Shown here: positions 30,980-42,053 of the stretch, piece by piece
Numbering within the stretch: the first letter of the stretch is position 1
Layout: each line of letters opens with the position of its first letter
Assembly: GCA_949317995.1 (NCBI GenBank)
Contig: OX439040.1
Coordinates: forward strand, 74,621,972 to 74,685,971
Direction: 5' to 3'
DNA: 64,000 nucleotides
DNA from: Acholoe squamosa
Taxonomy: Eukaryota; Annelida; Polychaeta; Phyllodocida; Polynoidae
The notes under the pieces: generated by a model
What the model was told of the DNA's origin: nothing
What the model saw: the letters and a program-made list of their open reading frames with translations, nothing else
Databases searched by the model: none
Program-made: the position numbers and the translations under genes

Positions 30980-31879
30980 CTAGTTTTCCTCTGTACTTAT
31001 CCCAGAGACACTCTCCTGTTTACGCGGAACAGGCTTTTCAGCCATACATTCGGGAGCAAAATGCCCCAGTTTCTGACATCTGAAACATCTCCTTTGAGAT
31101 TTATCAACTCTTGGTCTCCTTAGAGCTTCTGTTAATCCGGCTATTAATGTTTCCATCATGTTAGTCGGAGCAACAGTGGCTGCTACAGTTGAGTTCGCCG
31201 TAGAGGCTACACTGCCATGTTGAGTTGATCCGGAAGCTGTTTTACCAGCAACAGATCCTCCTCTCCCTCTCGAATGTACTTTCCTATACCGCTTTTGTCG
31301 GTAATACTTTCCAGCCACATGGACTGAACCAATATATTCTCCGTTTTCATCGGAGACATATTCATCTTCCTCATTAACTTCATTCGATTCAACCGGAGCT
31401 AATTGGGAAGTATCATATACCGGAGCAGGTGTATCTCCGTATTGGAAAGGAGCTGCTCTTACTGGACTAGGTCCAAGACCTACCAAACGTTTCTTCATGT
31501 CATGTCCATCAATTGCTATGAACAGATCACTGAAGGAAGTGTCATCTTTCCAGGAGTCCCACACCACTTGCTTATGATCCGGATCTCGCAATCCACTATA
31601 GAATTGTATGAACAATTCTTGTAGATAACAATCATCGTCATGAGCCCAATTTGGACGTGCTTTCGAAAGCAAGTCCTGTAGCTCCAAACCAAAGACTTTG
31701 TGTGATTCTTTAGGTTTTTGTGTTCTCTTTTTAAAGCTTACCCACGGATCTTCTCTAACGATTGATCCGAAAAGGTATGCGGCACATTCGACCAATTGAT
31801 CATAGGTACCGTATATTCCGTAAGCTGCTCTCCATTGGTTGAGAGCTACTTTTCCGCCTTTATTTAACCAACAAATCAA
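30980..31879 (-). CDS. Gag ORF with capsid-like region and zinc knuckle
   Basis: A 299-codon ORF. The first half resembles the retrotransposon Gag capsid domain: AAYGIYGTYDQLVECAAYLF, ESHKVFGLELQDLLSKA, QFYSGLRDPDHKQVV. The second half ends with a CCHC zinc knuckle (CFRCQKLGHFAPEC) near residue 275, which binds element RNA. It lies between the long first ORF and pol on the same strand. It is one of the gag-region parts of the element. Confidence 0.8.
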   Translation of the reverse strand: MICWLNKGGKVALNQWRAAYGIYGTYDQLVECAAYLFGSIVREDPWVSFKKRTQKPKESHKVFGLELQDLLSKARPNWAHDDDCYLQELFIQFYSGLRDPDHKQVVWDSWKDDTSFSDLFIAIDGHDMKKRLVGLGPSPVRAAPFQYGDTPAPVYDTSQLAPVESNEVNEEDEYVSDENGEYIGSVHVAGKYYRQKRYRKVHSRGRGGSVAGKTASGSTQHGSVASTANSTVAATVAPTNMMETLIAGLTEALRRPRVDKSQRRCFRCQKLGHFAPECMAEKPVPRKQESVSGISTEEN

Positions 31880-31970
31880 ATATGGCAGAGCTTCTTCTTT
31901 TGTCCATCCACTACAATTGACTTCGTCGACAAAAGCTTGATACCTGTCCTTCCATGGATCATTAGAATCA

Positions 31971-33878
31971 TTATGGAGGGGGTATCCGTGCCTGCCTACG
32001 TGCCGGATTATTACATCCGCGTAGTCTATCTGCTTCTCGCATGCTCCAGTTCATGACTTCCATGCCGTCTGCTCCCTTTCGGTAGCAGTCAATGCCAAGG
32101 TTTTGGATACATTGGCTCCTATCAAAGATGGTTTGCATCCCTGCAGGCATAGAAGTTCTCCTGTTTGGTTTCCTGCCATCTCCTCCTGATCCTGATCCTC
32201 CGGATCCGGATCCTCCTGGGCCGCCTGGAGGGTTCCCTCCTGGTGGACCATTATTATTATAGCTTCCGGATGAACCACCAGGGCATCCGCTATTGTAACC
32301 GGTGTTTCCAGAAGACGCATATCTAGGGTAAGAATCGTTTTGATTCCATCCCTGGTTATAGCTATTACCATTTTGATAATTACCACCTCCTGATGGATTA
32401 TAATTATTTCTATATCCATAGGAAGATGTTCTTGGTTGATACGTACCGCCATTAATATTGTTTTGTGGCGGGTTTGGTCTCGGAAAACGTCCATCAGTAG
32501 GACCATTACCAGAACCTGGGGTTGGATTCGATAATCTTGGTACTGCTGGTGTACTGTGGCCGGGTTGGGGGAAATATGAAGGTGGTGTCAACATATGCCT
32601 CATTGGTCCGGGTGCTCTTGGTTGTGCCACGGGTGTATTATTATTATTCCCTGTAGCACCGTCGTGAGTCGCTTTGATTTTGTGACTCAAATCTGGTATG
32701 GGTGGTGCCGGACCTATCGTATCCAGCATTGGAATTACTGGTTTAGATGCGGTTCCATGTACTGCAGCATTATCCGGTTTCTTGTAGATTCCGGATACCA
32801 CATTCTTGTCAGCCCCATCATCAACGAATGGGCTGTATCTAATTGGGGTTAAATCTTTAGATGTCTTTCCCAACATTGTAGATACTACAGCTGGATCTAT
32901 ATTACCTATAGTTAACTGGGCTGCTTCTACATATTTATCTAGAGTTATTGCAGTAGTCTGCAATTCCTGAAGCTCGTTTGTGAGTTTCTGTCTATCCTCC
33001 TCCAGTTGTTTGTTGTAAGCTATGATGCCTACCCGGATGGTTTCATTGTCTTCAGCTTGTTTACTACACTGAAGTTTCAATTTATCCAACTCGTCCTGAT
33101 AATGGCGAATTTCGGATTCGAATTTTGCCTTATCAAGGTTTAGTTGGTCGTTCGTATCTATGTATGTTTGGATACGAATGTGCCTATTATCATATTCTTT
33201 ATTGAATGATTCTCTCATAGATTGAAGTTTTAGTTCTTCATTCTCGAGTTCTTTCATGTACTCGCTCCTTCTGGCTTCGAATTCCTTTCGCATGCCAGTT
33301 AGGTCCTCTTCCATCTGAAGTTTTTCATGGAATACTTCATCCTTAGCTTTGACCAAGGTATTTAAATTCTCGTTCAAAGTTACATAAGTTTCATTCAACA
33401 ACAGGACATCCGGTCGTTTTAATTCCTCACCTTCCGGTACCGCATAGGTTAAGTCGCCATCTATAGCGCTATAATCTAATATTGGTAATTCGGGCCTGGG
33501 TAACCTGTAAGGCAGCTCTCCGAATGTTACCCTTTTTCGCATTGGTGCCGGATGTTCCGGGTTAGTACTACCACCAACTTCGAACATCGAATCACTTAAT
33601 TCGTCAACAAGCGATTGTTGGCCTATTAAGTTACTATGTCTCTGGATAGACTGTTCGCGTCGTACAGAGTCTGGCAGATTCTCTTCACTATCATTATAGT
33701 GGGGTCCGGGATCTCTCCAAGATGCTGATTCCGCATCTTGCGAGTCCGAATGGGCTTGGAGCATTAATGATCCATTTCCATTCTCTTGGGCAAGTGATTG
33801 CCCTGCTGGGTTAGCTTCCCTAAGGGTGTCTAACCCATGTACTAGCCGTTCGGACGTTATAACGTCCGGGCTATACAC
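31971..33878 (-). CDS. Long first ORF of the Ty3-type element (coiled coil and Gly/Asn-rich domain)
   Basis: A 635-codon open frame next to the primer-binding site; the first ATG in this frame is at codon 39. Residues about 165-320 form a long charged coiled coil (EKLQMEEDLTGMRKEFEARR, QLEEDRQKLTNELQELQ). Residues 410-575 are a low-complexity Asn/Gly/Pro/Tyr/Ser region (YQNGNSYNQGWNQNDSYPRY, then GGPGGSGSGGSGSGGDG). Cys residues appear only near the end. The position matches the 5' part of gag, but the size and composition are unusual. The Gly/Asn/Tyr-rich part resembles condensate-forming domains; that role is speculative. Confidence 0.8.
   Translation of the reverse strand: MYSPDVITSERLVHGLDTLREANPAGQSLAQENGNGSLMLQAHSDSQDAESASWRDPGPHYNDSEENLPDSVRREQSIQRHSNLIGQQSLVDELSDSMFEVGGSTNPEHPAPMRKRVTFGELPYRLPRPELPILDYSAIDGDLTYAVPEGEELKRPDVLLLNETYVTLNENLNTLVKAKDEVFHEKLQMEEDLTGMRKEFEARRSEYMKELENEELKLQSMRESFNKEYDNRHIRIQTYIDTNDQLNLDKAKFESEIRHYQDELDKLKLQCSKQAEDNETIRVGIIAYNKQLEEDRQKLTNELQELQTTAITLDKYVEAAQLTIGNIDPAVVSTMLGKTSKDLTPIRYSPFVDDGADKNVVSGIYKKPDNAAVHGTASKPVIPMLDTIGPAPPIPDLSHKIKATHDGATGNNNNTPVAQPRAPGPMRHMLTPPSYFPQPGHSTPAVPRLSNPTPGSGNGPTDGRFPRPNPPQNNINGGTYQPRTSSYGYRNNYNPSGGGNYQNGNSYNQGWNQNDSYPRYASSGNTGYNSGCPGGSSGSYNNNGPPGGNPPGGPGGSGSGGSGSGGDGRKPNRRTSMPAGMQTIFDRSQCIQNLGIDCYRKGADGMEVMNWSMREADRLRGCNNPARRQARIPPP
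33851..33868. promoter_or_regulatory. 18-base perfect palindrome in the 5' leader
   Basis: CGGACGTTATAACGTCCG reads identically on both strands. It lies about 35 bases downstream of the 5' LTR, just past the primer-binding site, and is conserved exactly in the second copy (63758-63775). Its place matches where retroviral RNAs carry dimer-forming palindromes. Confidence 0.6.
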
Positions 33879-33885
33879 CAGAATT

Positions 33886-33903
33886 AACTGGTCACGGCAC
33901 CAG
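33886..33903 (-). other. Primer-binding site
   Basis: On the sense strand, TGGTGCCGTGACCAG starts one base after the 5' LTR end (CCCTTACA-C-TGGTGCC). A TGG start fits the CCA end of a tRNA primer. I do not assign the tRNA. Confidence 0.7.
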
Positions 33904-34280
33904 TGTAAGGGTTTGTGGCCTTACGGACCTGGGGGGTTCGGGTCTTACGGTTCGGAAAGAAAGAGTAAGACAGTATTCCAAGTGTATGCCAACGGTTAGG
34001 TTTATTACTTAACGCACACTCACGGCTGCCGGATGATATCAAAGAGGCAGCTAATATTAAAAGACAGTGGTTTACATGGTGTGGAGGCCAGAAGGGCCTC
34101 TGACGTAGCGGCTGAGCCCTGGGCTTTATATACGGACCCAGGTGTTCGTCGTCAGATGTCCCCACAGACCCGGATCGGTGCTGCCACCTATCCGGAACCT
34201 GAGGAACGTCCGACGACTCGACTCACCCGCCAAGTCAGACGGTACCCAACTCCTATGGTTTAGTAACGTGTACCTCTACA
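33904..34280 (-). repeat. 5' LTR of the Ty3-type element
   Basis: 377 bp with TG...CA ends, followed by the CTAT duplication at 34281-34284. A TATATAAA box lies on the sense strand near 34130. There is a short open frame inside (starting MGTSDDEHLG), present in every LTR copy, which I take as chance. Confidence 0.95.
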
Positions 34281-34284
34281 CTAT

Positions 34285-36610
34285 CATACGAGCATCTGAT
34301 CAAATTCAGGATATCCTCTGGGGCAAGGGGAACATCTTCAGCAACTGTTTTGGGGACAAGGGAATAGTTTTACTAGCTCAACCCTGGTGTAGAGGATCTA
34401 ACTGAGGTGAGTCTTGCTCATTGGCATGACTCCCCTTTCACACAAGGGCATGTGACAATACACCACAGTCGAAAGGGGAAGCCACCACTCTTCTGATAAG
34501 TGTTTAAATGAGTGTACCGTATCAGAGAGAATTGTTGGCATCGTCTCGCGCTATAATGGGTTAGTGGCAGTGTTGCTGTAATTAATAAAATCCTGCCACG
34601 TTTACAATGAAGCCCAGGATTGCAGTACAGTTAAGCACTGTGTTACAAGGAATCTCTGTAAAAATAATGATCCAAGCTGTGCCTTAAAGTTACCAGAGAA
34701 CCACCATGAAGTTGACAGCATTTTTCCTCTGCCACATCCACCAGAGGGTGCCATATTCAAGAATAATGGGGAAAGGCACACCTTCTATCTGCTTCAAATC
34801 ACGTATCTTTGGCTAGAAGAAAGCTCATCATGACCTCAGTTTACATTGGATCTAAATCCCTGCTGAATATGAAAGTGGATATTCCTGAAGTGACAGAGAG
34901 GGTGGAATATGGGAGGGGTATGATATGACAGGGATTTACTGCTTATAGTGGGTATTTTCCCATTGTCTGATGTTACCTCATCACTCCACGCCACACAATA
35001 ATAAGATATTCAAAGTCTGCAAAACACTCTGATATGTCCTATGTCTCTACCTCAGCAGGACCCAAATCCAAGTCAGACATGTTCTTAGTGATATCACTAT
35101 GCTCTTAGTGATGTCAAAGAGGTAATTTGCTGAATTCATTTCAGCAAATAAAAATTATTGTAACAAAATGTGTTAGCTTTAGGAAACAATGGCTGCAGGA
35201 CAGATTTTTGGCATATTATACTGTGATGTGACTACATGCTTTTCTAATCACATCCAACTGTTCATTGGTAATTCCGATGCACACCGCTTTACTAACAAGA
35301 TGAATAATTCATTCACATTCCTTTGCTGACAAGTGTCTCCAAGGAAATGCTGATGACAAGTAAAACTGGGACAAAGTTCTAATTAGCAGCCAACAGTGCT
35401 AGACAATCTTTGCCAATTACCCGCACAAGTACCTCTAAAGTAGATCCAGAATGTACTACTCAATGTTACATTCCTTTGCATCCAGTGCCATAGACAGAGA
35501 GATTAGGTCAATTTTTTTTTATTTTGAAGAAGGAATTGGACATCCATTCCACTCATTAATATAGAATAAATTTTATTGGGGACTTTTCAGTAATGGTGTA
35601 TAGAAACACATCAGTTGATAATCATCCCCTACATCTAATGCAGAATACGGTCTAGAGAAAGAGAAAAAACATTGAGTGTTTTGATAGTACATGTGACATA
35701 CAAGTATTATTCCTTTTTCAAGGTGCCATATATAAACAGATGGTAGATCTACCTTTTCCCCTTTAGGAAGAGGAATGGGAAGTGTGGATAAGGCAAACCA
35801 GACGGGGTTGGTGATATCCTTAACAAATGGCCAGTTATCACCAGGTTTCACATATGTTGTTTTGGCGTGTCACCTTGACCAATCAGATCCAATCCGTCTC
35901 ATGAGAACGAAGAATGATGCTGGTTCCATCACCAAGTAACGGGCACCATTTGCTGTGCATGGTGTCAGGAAGGTTTATCTCCTGGTGGTCATTGCTAAAA
36001 GCGCTCTGACTAGACTCATCCCACAACTATGTAAAGGTCCTGGTGGTTGCAATAAATGATGCGATACAAGGCTACATGTAGCTCTTCAACAGCTCATAAT
36101 GCCTTGACACATTTTAATATAATGAAGCATGAACACAGTCCTTGACGGTCCCTGAAAGTGTCTGAGGGGTATACATTTGATGGTCATAAAGGGCTTTTCA
36201 ATAAAACCCATCTATGAGCATGGGCTATAGCCATAGCTAGACCATTTTAGGCACAGGGGCAGCCCTGTGGACAGAAATCGCATGCCTCAAACTCGCTGGT
36301 GATAGCCAAATCACCTGCTAGGAGGAGGCTGATGATGCAATAATGCACTGCTTGAGGGCAGTGATGGTGGAGAGCCTCGTTCTGGGTGATATTGGGTCAT
36401 AAGGTCATGATGTCACATGCAGCAATGGCGGCAGCTGGCGGCTGCCCATCGGCCGCTGGTGTGCAGTGGAATTTAAAGATTTGGGATGAATTGTGAACCA
36501 GAAAATCATACTCCAAACTCTATTAGAATTAGAAAGCTTGGAAGGGCTAAGGAGATTGTCCCTATGCCATCCGTCAGTGATTGATGCATGTCAGTCAGTT
36601 TATTTTGTTT
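34285..36610. other. Mostly unassigned intergenic DNA
   Basis: AT-leaning unique-looking sequence with no confident gene. It contains the possible decayed exon at 35753-35952 described separately. A GC-rich patch with GGCGGC words lies at 36420-36470. Confidence 0.4.
35753..35952 (-). pseudogene. Possible host exon or decayed exon (unknown protein)
   Basis: The minus-strand frame reads NGARYLVMEPASFFVLMRRI, then GSDWSR, a TGA, and HAKTTYVKPGDNWPFVKDIT, then NPVWFALSTLPIPLPKGEK. It is flanked by a plausible acceptor (CATGCACAG) and donor (AAG-GTAGAT). The peptide looks protein-like on both sides of the in-frame TGA, which suggests a dead exon. Selenocysteine or two separate pieces are less likely. 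I do not recognise the protein. It is on the same strand as the FkbM gene but not obviously part of it. Confidence 0.3.
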
Positions 36611-36619
36611 ACATATATA

Positions 36620-36910
36620 TTGTAGCGAAGTTGTAAGGCCAGCGGTCTACCTCAAACCATCCAAGGAAGGCATTGGAACCCTGCATCTAAGCTAGTAGGG
36701 CCGACATCAGCCAGTTGGGGAGGGCGGCAGAGAGGTTCCGCCGACGCTGGCATGAGCTGCTTATGCCAGCATTGGAGGAACACAAGCAACATTTATAAAT
36801 AGAGGGTTGTGCTCTCAGATCATCAGCCTGGATTCGACCCTTGCAGGAGGCAGATACCTGGGCTTCCCTCTCCTAGTGAGTGCATTGAACAAGACACTTA
36901 TAGTAAGCTG
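36620..36910 (+). repeat. tRNA-derived SINE-like sequence
   Basis: It begins with a tRNA-Ser/Leu-like head (GTTGTAAGGCCAGCGGTCT, box-A-like). A box-B-like GGATTCGACCC comes near 36832. A SINE-core-like word GAACAAGACACTTA follows near 36887. The spacing between boxes is longer than in a simple tRNA, so the unit is diverged or composite. Confidence 0.4.
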
Positions 36911-38635
36911 GTGTGGCAGAGGATGCCAGGAAATAAACTACATTCGCTGATCACCGAGTATAAGAAACGCTATGATATACAAGAGGAATGGTCACATCAT
37001 TACTGGCCCCAAGCAGGGCACCATTGATTCATTGAGTTGCCTCTACGCAGGTGATTTCAGCATCACCAGTGCACTTGAGGCTGGTTACCATAGGGGACAA
37101 TGGAGGGTGGGTGGGTGTAGGTAGCTGTAGCATCTTTTAAAGACCCAACTTAACCTCTGTTTTATACCTCTCAATAGGTTTTAAAACATCTATTGATATT
37201 AATCCAGACACTGAGGGGGCAGTCTTTATGGTGTTGTGGAATTACATGTGAATTTCATTGGAGGGAAGATGAGTAAATTCATTTTTAGCTTGGAATTAAG
37301 AGAGATCAGAAGTTTAGGAAACAAATTTTAATGGGTGGGCGGGCGACCAAAACACCTTGAATCACAAGTTTGGTTGCACTGACACCTCTATGTGCATATG
37401 CAGGCTTTTAGTTTATGGTTCAGATTTTATGTGTAGTTCCTGATTTTTACCAAGGATGGACACGTCCAGTGTGGTGCATTGTGTCTGTGTATGTGACTTT
37501 GTAATGGTTTCCATAAACTTCACACACAACCCCAGCTACCTGTATTACTTATTTCTCTGGTCTCCCTAATTCCTATTCTTTATCTTGCACTGCCTGCTGC
37601 TTGGATGATAAGAGACCCAATAACCAGTAATGTATTAACCTAGAAAGAATTACATGTATTTTGAATGAACATCTGTGTGTAGTCAAACCTTGGTGATGGT
37701 GGAACTGGTAGACTGAAAGGAATCACTTGAGAGAAGTAAACATTTATGTGAGTGAAAAAGCAAATGTGAGCCAGGCACACGTAGACCAATGCACATTCTG
37801 GACATTCTTATCCCTCCCTTAGTTGGACGACTGTATGCCTCTATATATGCATCATGTCCCAAAATCTTTTAGCCTACAGGTTGGGCTCTAAAGGTTGGAC
37901 TCTAATACTAAACAATAGAACTGTATTGACAATTCAGGTCATGGCTAACCATATTGGCCAGTATGAGCACTGGGACAATCGTTGTTTGAAACTAGTAGGT
38001 GATAGCCCAGGCCCTTTGATAAGACCAGGGCTTTTTCAAGACTTAAACTACATTCAATTATTAAATTTCAACATCATTGCGTCCCCTGTGCCAGCGCTAA
38101 ATCATAGAACCGGTGCTTATATGGGACAATACGGTTTATGTAGATGGAGCTTATACAGGGGTTTTAATTTAGGGTCTTCGCAGGATGCTGCAGATGAATA
38201 CCTCCACAGTTACTGTCAGTTGACATGCAACTACTGCACAGTACAGCGTCTACCCTCTCACTGACCTAGGACCACTATTGTGCACCTTTCACAGTGCCAT
38301 TCACAGAATGGCTGGTGGCTTAAGTGTCCTTCACTTGAGAGCTTAAGATGCACCTAGGACAAGCAGACATGTGTACACGAGGCAACACAAAGGGAGAGAA
38401 TCTCCATGGTTACACCCTGATGAGAGTAAGAGATGAACTTCTACGATTTGAAGATGATGAGCAAGATGATGAGACAAATGATGTGGCAGGTCAAGTCCAG
38501 AGGAAGCCCCAAGAAGGTATTGAAAATCCAGAAAATGACCAGGCTGCTGGCAGTGGCCAAGAAAATAAGGGGGATCAAGAAGCTAATTTTGACAAAAAAA
38601 TGAACTCATGTCCCCTACCAGTGGTCTAATGTGTA
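36911..38635. other. Unassigned DNA with two weak open frames
   Basis: Open frames at 37854-38264 and 38348-38629 (plus) lack known motifs. The second is acidic and Gln/Glu-rich (EDDEQDDETNDVAGQVQRK) and could be a terminal exon, but no splice partner was found. The rest shows nothing I can name. Confidence 0.3.
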
Positions 38636-41600
38636 TGTACATGACACTGGAGCATACATTAATGTAATAACTAAGGTTTAACCAATAGCAAGGTGGTTAA
38701 TCAATGTATTATGTATGTGCTTATTTACATCCCCACACTGTCTATTATCGACTTCATATAGGGTATAGCATGATCGGCCATAAGAGTCAAAGATTATGCT
38801 GGGGGGCTTTTCTTGACATTTTCCATATTGGTTTTTTGCTAAGACGGGCCTCAGCCCACGCACTGTATTTCCATTGTCATATATTGTATGTTAGCTAACA
38901 ACAGAATTAATTTTAGGAGAGGATTCTCTACTGTCCACTTGAATGCTAGGAGTGTAAGAAATAAAATGTCTAATATTAGAGCAGAATATGAAAATAAAGA
39001 CATAGATATTATCTTATTCTCTGAGACATGGTTAAATGATAGTGATGATTCTGGTTTATATACTTTTCCAAGGTACATGTACAATATGTTTCACCAAGAC
39101 AGATTGAGTATTTATAGAGGAGGGGGATAATGTGCACATGTTGACGAGGAAGTGTCTTACTCTGTGGTATCTTTTAAACATTTAAATAGATGTGACGCTG
39201 ATATAGAGGTACAATGGCTTCAGTCTATTAAAGGCATGAATAAAAAAATGTTAATATGTAATGTCTACCATCCTCCCAGTGGCTCTCTGGTTAATGTTTG
39301 TAACACATTCAAAGCTTTGCTACTTCAAGTCGACCCTATTGATCACTTTGATATATTTATAATTGGAGATTTTAATGGCGATGTCTTGATAAATTCAAAT
39401 GATAAAGGAATGTTATATGAAACAATGGATCAATTTTACTTAGTCCAGTTAGTAAAAAAGGTTACGACAACATCTGACTCAAACACTTGTATAGATTTAA
39501 TTTTCTCAAACTGTGACTCCATCATTTCATCTGGACCCTTGAATATTCATTTAAGTGATCATCTCCCTATACATTTCACTAAGCACCAGGTAAAAATAAA
39601 GAAAAAATACAGGACTTTTTAGGAAGATCATACAAATATTTTGACATGGAAAAATACTTACAACAGGTACAAAATCATAATTGGGATTTATTTGATGCAT
39701 GTTTGAACCCTACAGAAGCATGGGCTATATTTGAAAATATTTTAAAAAGGTATCTTGATGTACAATGTCCTGTTAGAAGTTTCAAGGTTCTTGACAAGCC
39801 AAAACCATGGATGACTAATTATTTACTTGAGAGGATAAATGATAAAAATGCTTTACTGTTGGAAGCCCGCAGAGCACAGAGCATTATAGTTTGGCATAGA
39901 GCTAGGATACTATGTAATATTGTAAATGATGAGGTTGAAAAGGCTAGAGATAATTATTATTGTGATTTATCTGAGGTATTTGCTAAAGATTCCAAGAAAT
40001 TTTGGACTGTTGTAAAAGATATTATGCCTAATAGTAAGTCTGGGTCAAAGCAAATAAATTTGGTCGACAATGATGGTAATGCTATACAAATGGAAAACAC
40101 GGCTGAATACATAAATTCTTTCTTTGCTGACATTGGGCCAAGGTTGGCTGAAGGTTATAATGATGATTTCCATTGATATGCCTGATTTTAACTTCACTGA
40201 TGACCAGATTATACAGTGCCTTAAAGATATTGACACTTCCAAATCCTCAGCCATTGAATACTTACCTACAAATATTTTTAAAGCTGCTGCTCCAAGAGTT
40301 CCTCAGAAATTTATAAAAATAATTACACTTTGTATAAATACCGGTACTATCCCTGATGTATGGAAAATCGCGACTGTTACTCCCCTACGCAAGGGAGGGG
40401 ATATGACCAATGTTTCTAACTATAGGCCAATAAGTGTTCTTCCACTACCTAGTAAAATTTTAGAGAGATTGATCCACACAGCTATATCCCTTCACCTTGA
40501 GAAATATGACATTTTGACAAAAAAAATCAAGGCAGGTATCAAAAAAAGAAATCAACACTCAACACCATTTCTAAATTAGTAGATCACATACTAAGCAACA
40601 GAAATAAGGGCAATATTACTTTGGTAGCTTTTATTGACATAAAAAAGGCATTTGACTCAGTTAATTACATGATTTTATTGAAAAAGTTAGAACTTTATGG
40701 AATTCGAAATAGAAATTTGACACTCATAGAAAATTATTTGTCTAGGCGCCAGCAGTGTTCAATAGCCAACCATATAAGATCCAATAGAGCAGACCTAACG
40801 TGTGGAGTCCCACAGGGTTCCTTTTTGGGCCCATTGTTTTTTTCTACTTTATATCAATGATTGTATTAAACCACTGATGTACACAAGACTCTACTCTTTG
40901 CTGATGATTCTGTATTATTTGTTTCTGGGACTACAATAAATAAATTGACCATGAATGAATCTAAGACCAAAATTATGTTATTTGCCTCGTCACAAAAGAT
41001 TAGCAAACTCCCAAAGCCCAAAATTAAATTAAATGGTAAGGTGTTGACAAATGTCATATCATATAAGTATCTAGGGGTTACTCTGGATCAAGAGCTCAAC
41101 TTTAATTTGTATGTTAATGCCATTATCCGTAGTGTGAGATATAAGTCACTATTGTTATATAAAATAAGAAAGTGTTTGTCAGTGGAAGCTAGACTCAGAA
41201 TTTATAAAACCCACATCGTGCCTATCATTGATTATTGCGATACTCTGTATCATGGACCCAAAGACTGCTTATTGAATGAACTTCAAAGGTTGCAAAACAA
41301 GTGCATTAAGACATGTCTGGGTGTAAATATTTTAACACCAACAGGTTTTATTCATAATGTCACATCACTCCCTTACTTGATTGATAGAAGATTATACCAT
41401 TCAAAAATTTTGGCATTTAAAAGGTCTCAAAAACCAGCATACTTGACAGACAAGATTCGAGTAACTAGATTCTCTTCAGCACCTGTTTTAAAATATGATC
41501 ATATCAAATTGGTGTCTTATTCTCATAGTCCTGTGGTATTCTGTGGTCAGACTTGGAATGCCTTGTCTCCTGAATTAAGAAATATAGTTGACATTGAAAT

Positions 41601-42053
41601 ATTTAAAGATAAGATGAAGACTGATGTTAGAGAGTGTGAGCTGAGGCTACAGAAATATTGTACTTTATTGTTGATGTGAGGGTTTTATATTTTGGGTTTT
41701 AACAATTCTTTTAGATAAAAAGGGATAAATGGCACTAAAGTGATTAAATTATAAATTATTTCTGTCATACTTGCTAAAAAGTGATTGTAATTGCTATATA
41801 CTTTTATATTGATGATTGTATTTTCATGTTAACTTCATAATAACAGTTACTGATGGCGCTTACATTAACTTATCAGCCACTAGGACAGGTCTTGCTCTCC
41901 TGATTGTGACGGTTTATGATGAAGAAATAATATGTACATATGAATGATATTATATATGCCTCTAGCTGGAGACGACTGGAAATACAAGATGTATCGTTGA
42001 CATGTTGATATTGGCTGAATAAAGTTTAAAGTTCGTTCAAAAAAAAAAAAAAA
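38636..42053 (+). mobile_element. LINE retrotransposon (Jockey/CR1 group), defective
   Basis: The 3' end is clear: AATAAA at 42018-42023 and a 15-A tail at 42039-42053. The endonuclease part (about 38888-39622) has LNARSVRNK, ETWLND, YHPPSG, GDFNGDV and SDHLPIHF. The RT part has a PLRKGG segment, NYRPISVLP (40421-40447), FIDIKKAFDSVNY (about 40630), GVPQGS and FADDSVLF, followed by YKYLGVTLDQ and a C-terminal region to 41679. Frame changes near 39130, 39625, 40150, 40580 and 40870 break it. About 30 codons seem deleted between FADDSVLFVSGTTINKL and TMNESKTK (near 40940). GTGTATG at 38629-38635 and after the tail may be the target duplication, which would put the 5' end near 38636. Confidence 0.85.
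38888..41679 (+). pseudogene. LINE ORF2 (endonuclease-reverse transcriptase), frameshifted
   Basis: The apurinic-type endonuclease is followed by RT in the usual order. Open pieces are 38888-39130, 39152-39622, 39646-40176, 40124-40579, 40621-40860 and 40945-41679. At least five frame disruptions and one internal deletion after the FADD box mean no active enzyme. It would have nicked DNA and primed reverse transcription from the nicked end. Confidence 0.85.

Larger units (their letters stand above)
21420..34280 (-). mobile_element. Large Ty3/Gypsy-type LTR retrotransposon, 12.9 kb, copy 1
   Basis: The element is flanked by 377-bp LTRs (21420-21796 and 33904-34280) that begin TGTAGAGG and end CCCTTACA on the sense strand. 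I see one difference between them, so insertion is very recent. Order on the minus strand: 5' LTR, primer-binding site, two gag-region ORFs, pol (protease, RT, RNase H, integrase: Ty3 order), two extra ORFs, a 1.5-kb AT-rich tail, a purine tract and the 3' LTR. It looks essentially whole. The length is about twice that of common Gypsy elements because of the long first ORF, the post-pol ORFs and the tail. Part of a second copy lies at 63344-64000. Confidence 0.95.

Noticed and set aside
33884-34165. Open frame starting MGTSDDEHLG inside the LTRs
   Set aside because: It is carried by every LTR copy only because the LTRs are near identical. There is no motif, and it overlaps promoter sequence.
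37854-38264. 136-codon plus-strand open frame
   Set aside because: No recognisable motif, no splice partner and ordinary composition; probably chance.
38348-38629. Acidic Glu/Gln-rich 93-codon frame as a host exon
   Set aside because: Could be real, but no neighbouring exon, signal or motif supports it, so it is only mentioned in the intergenic entry.
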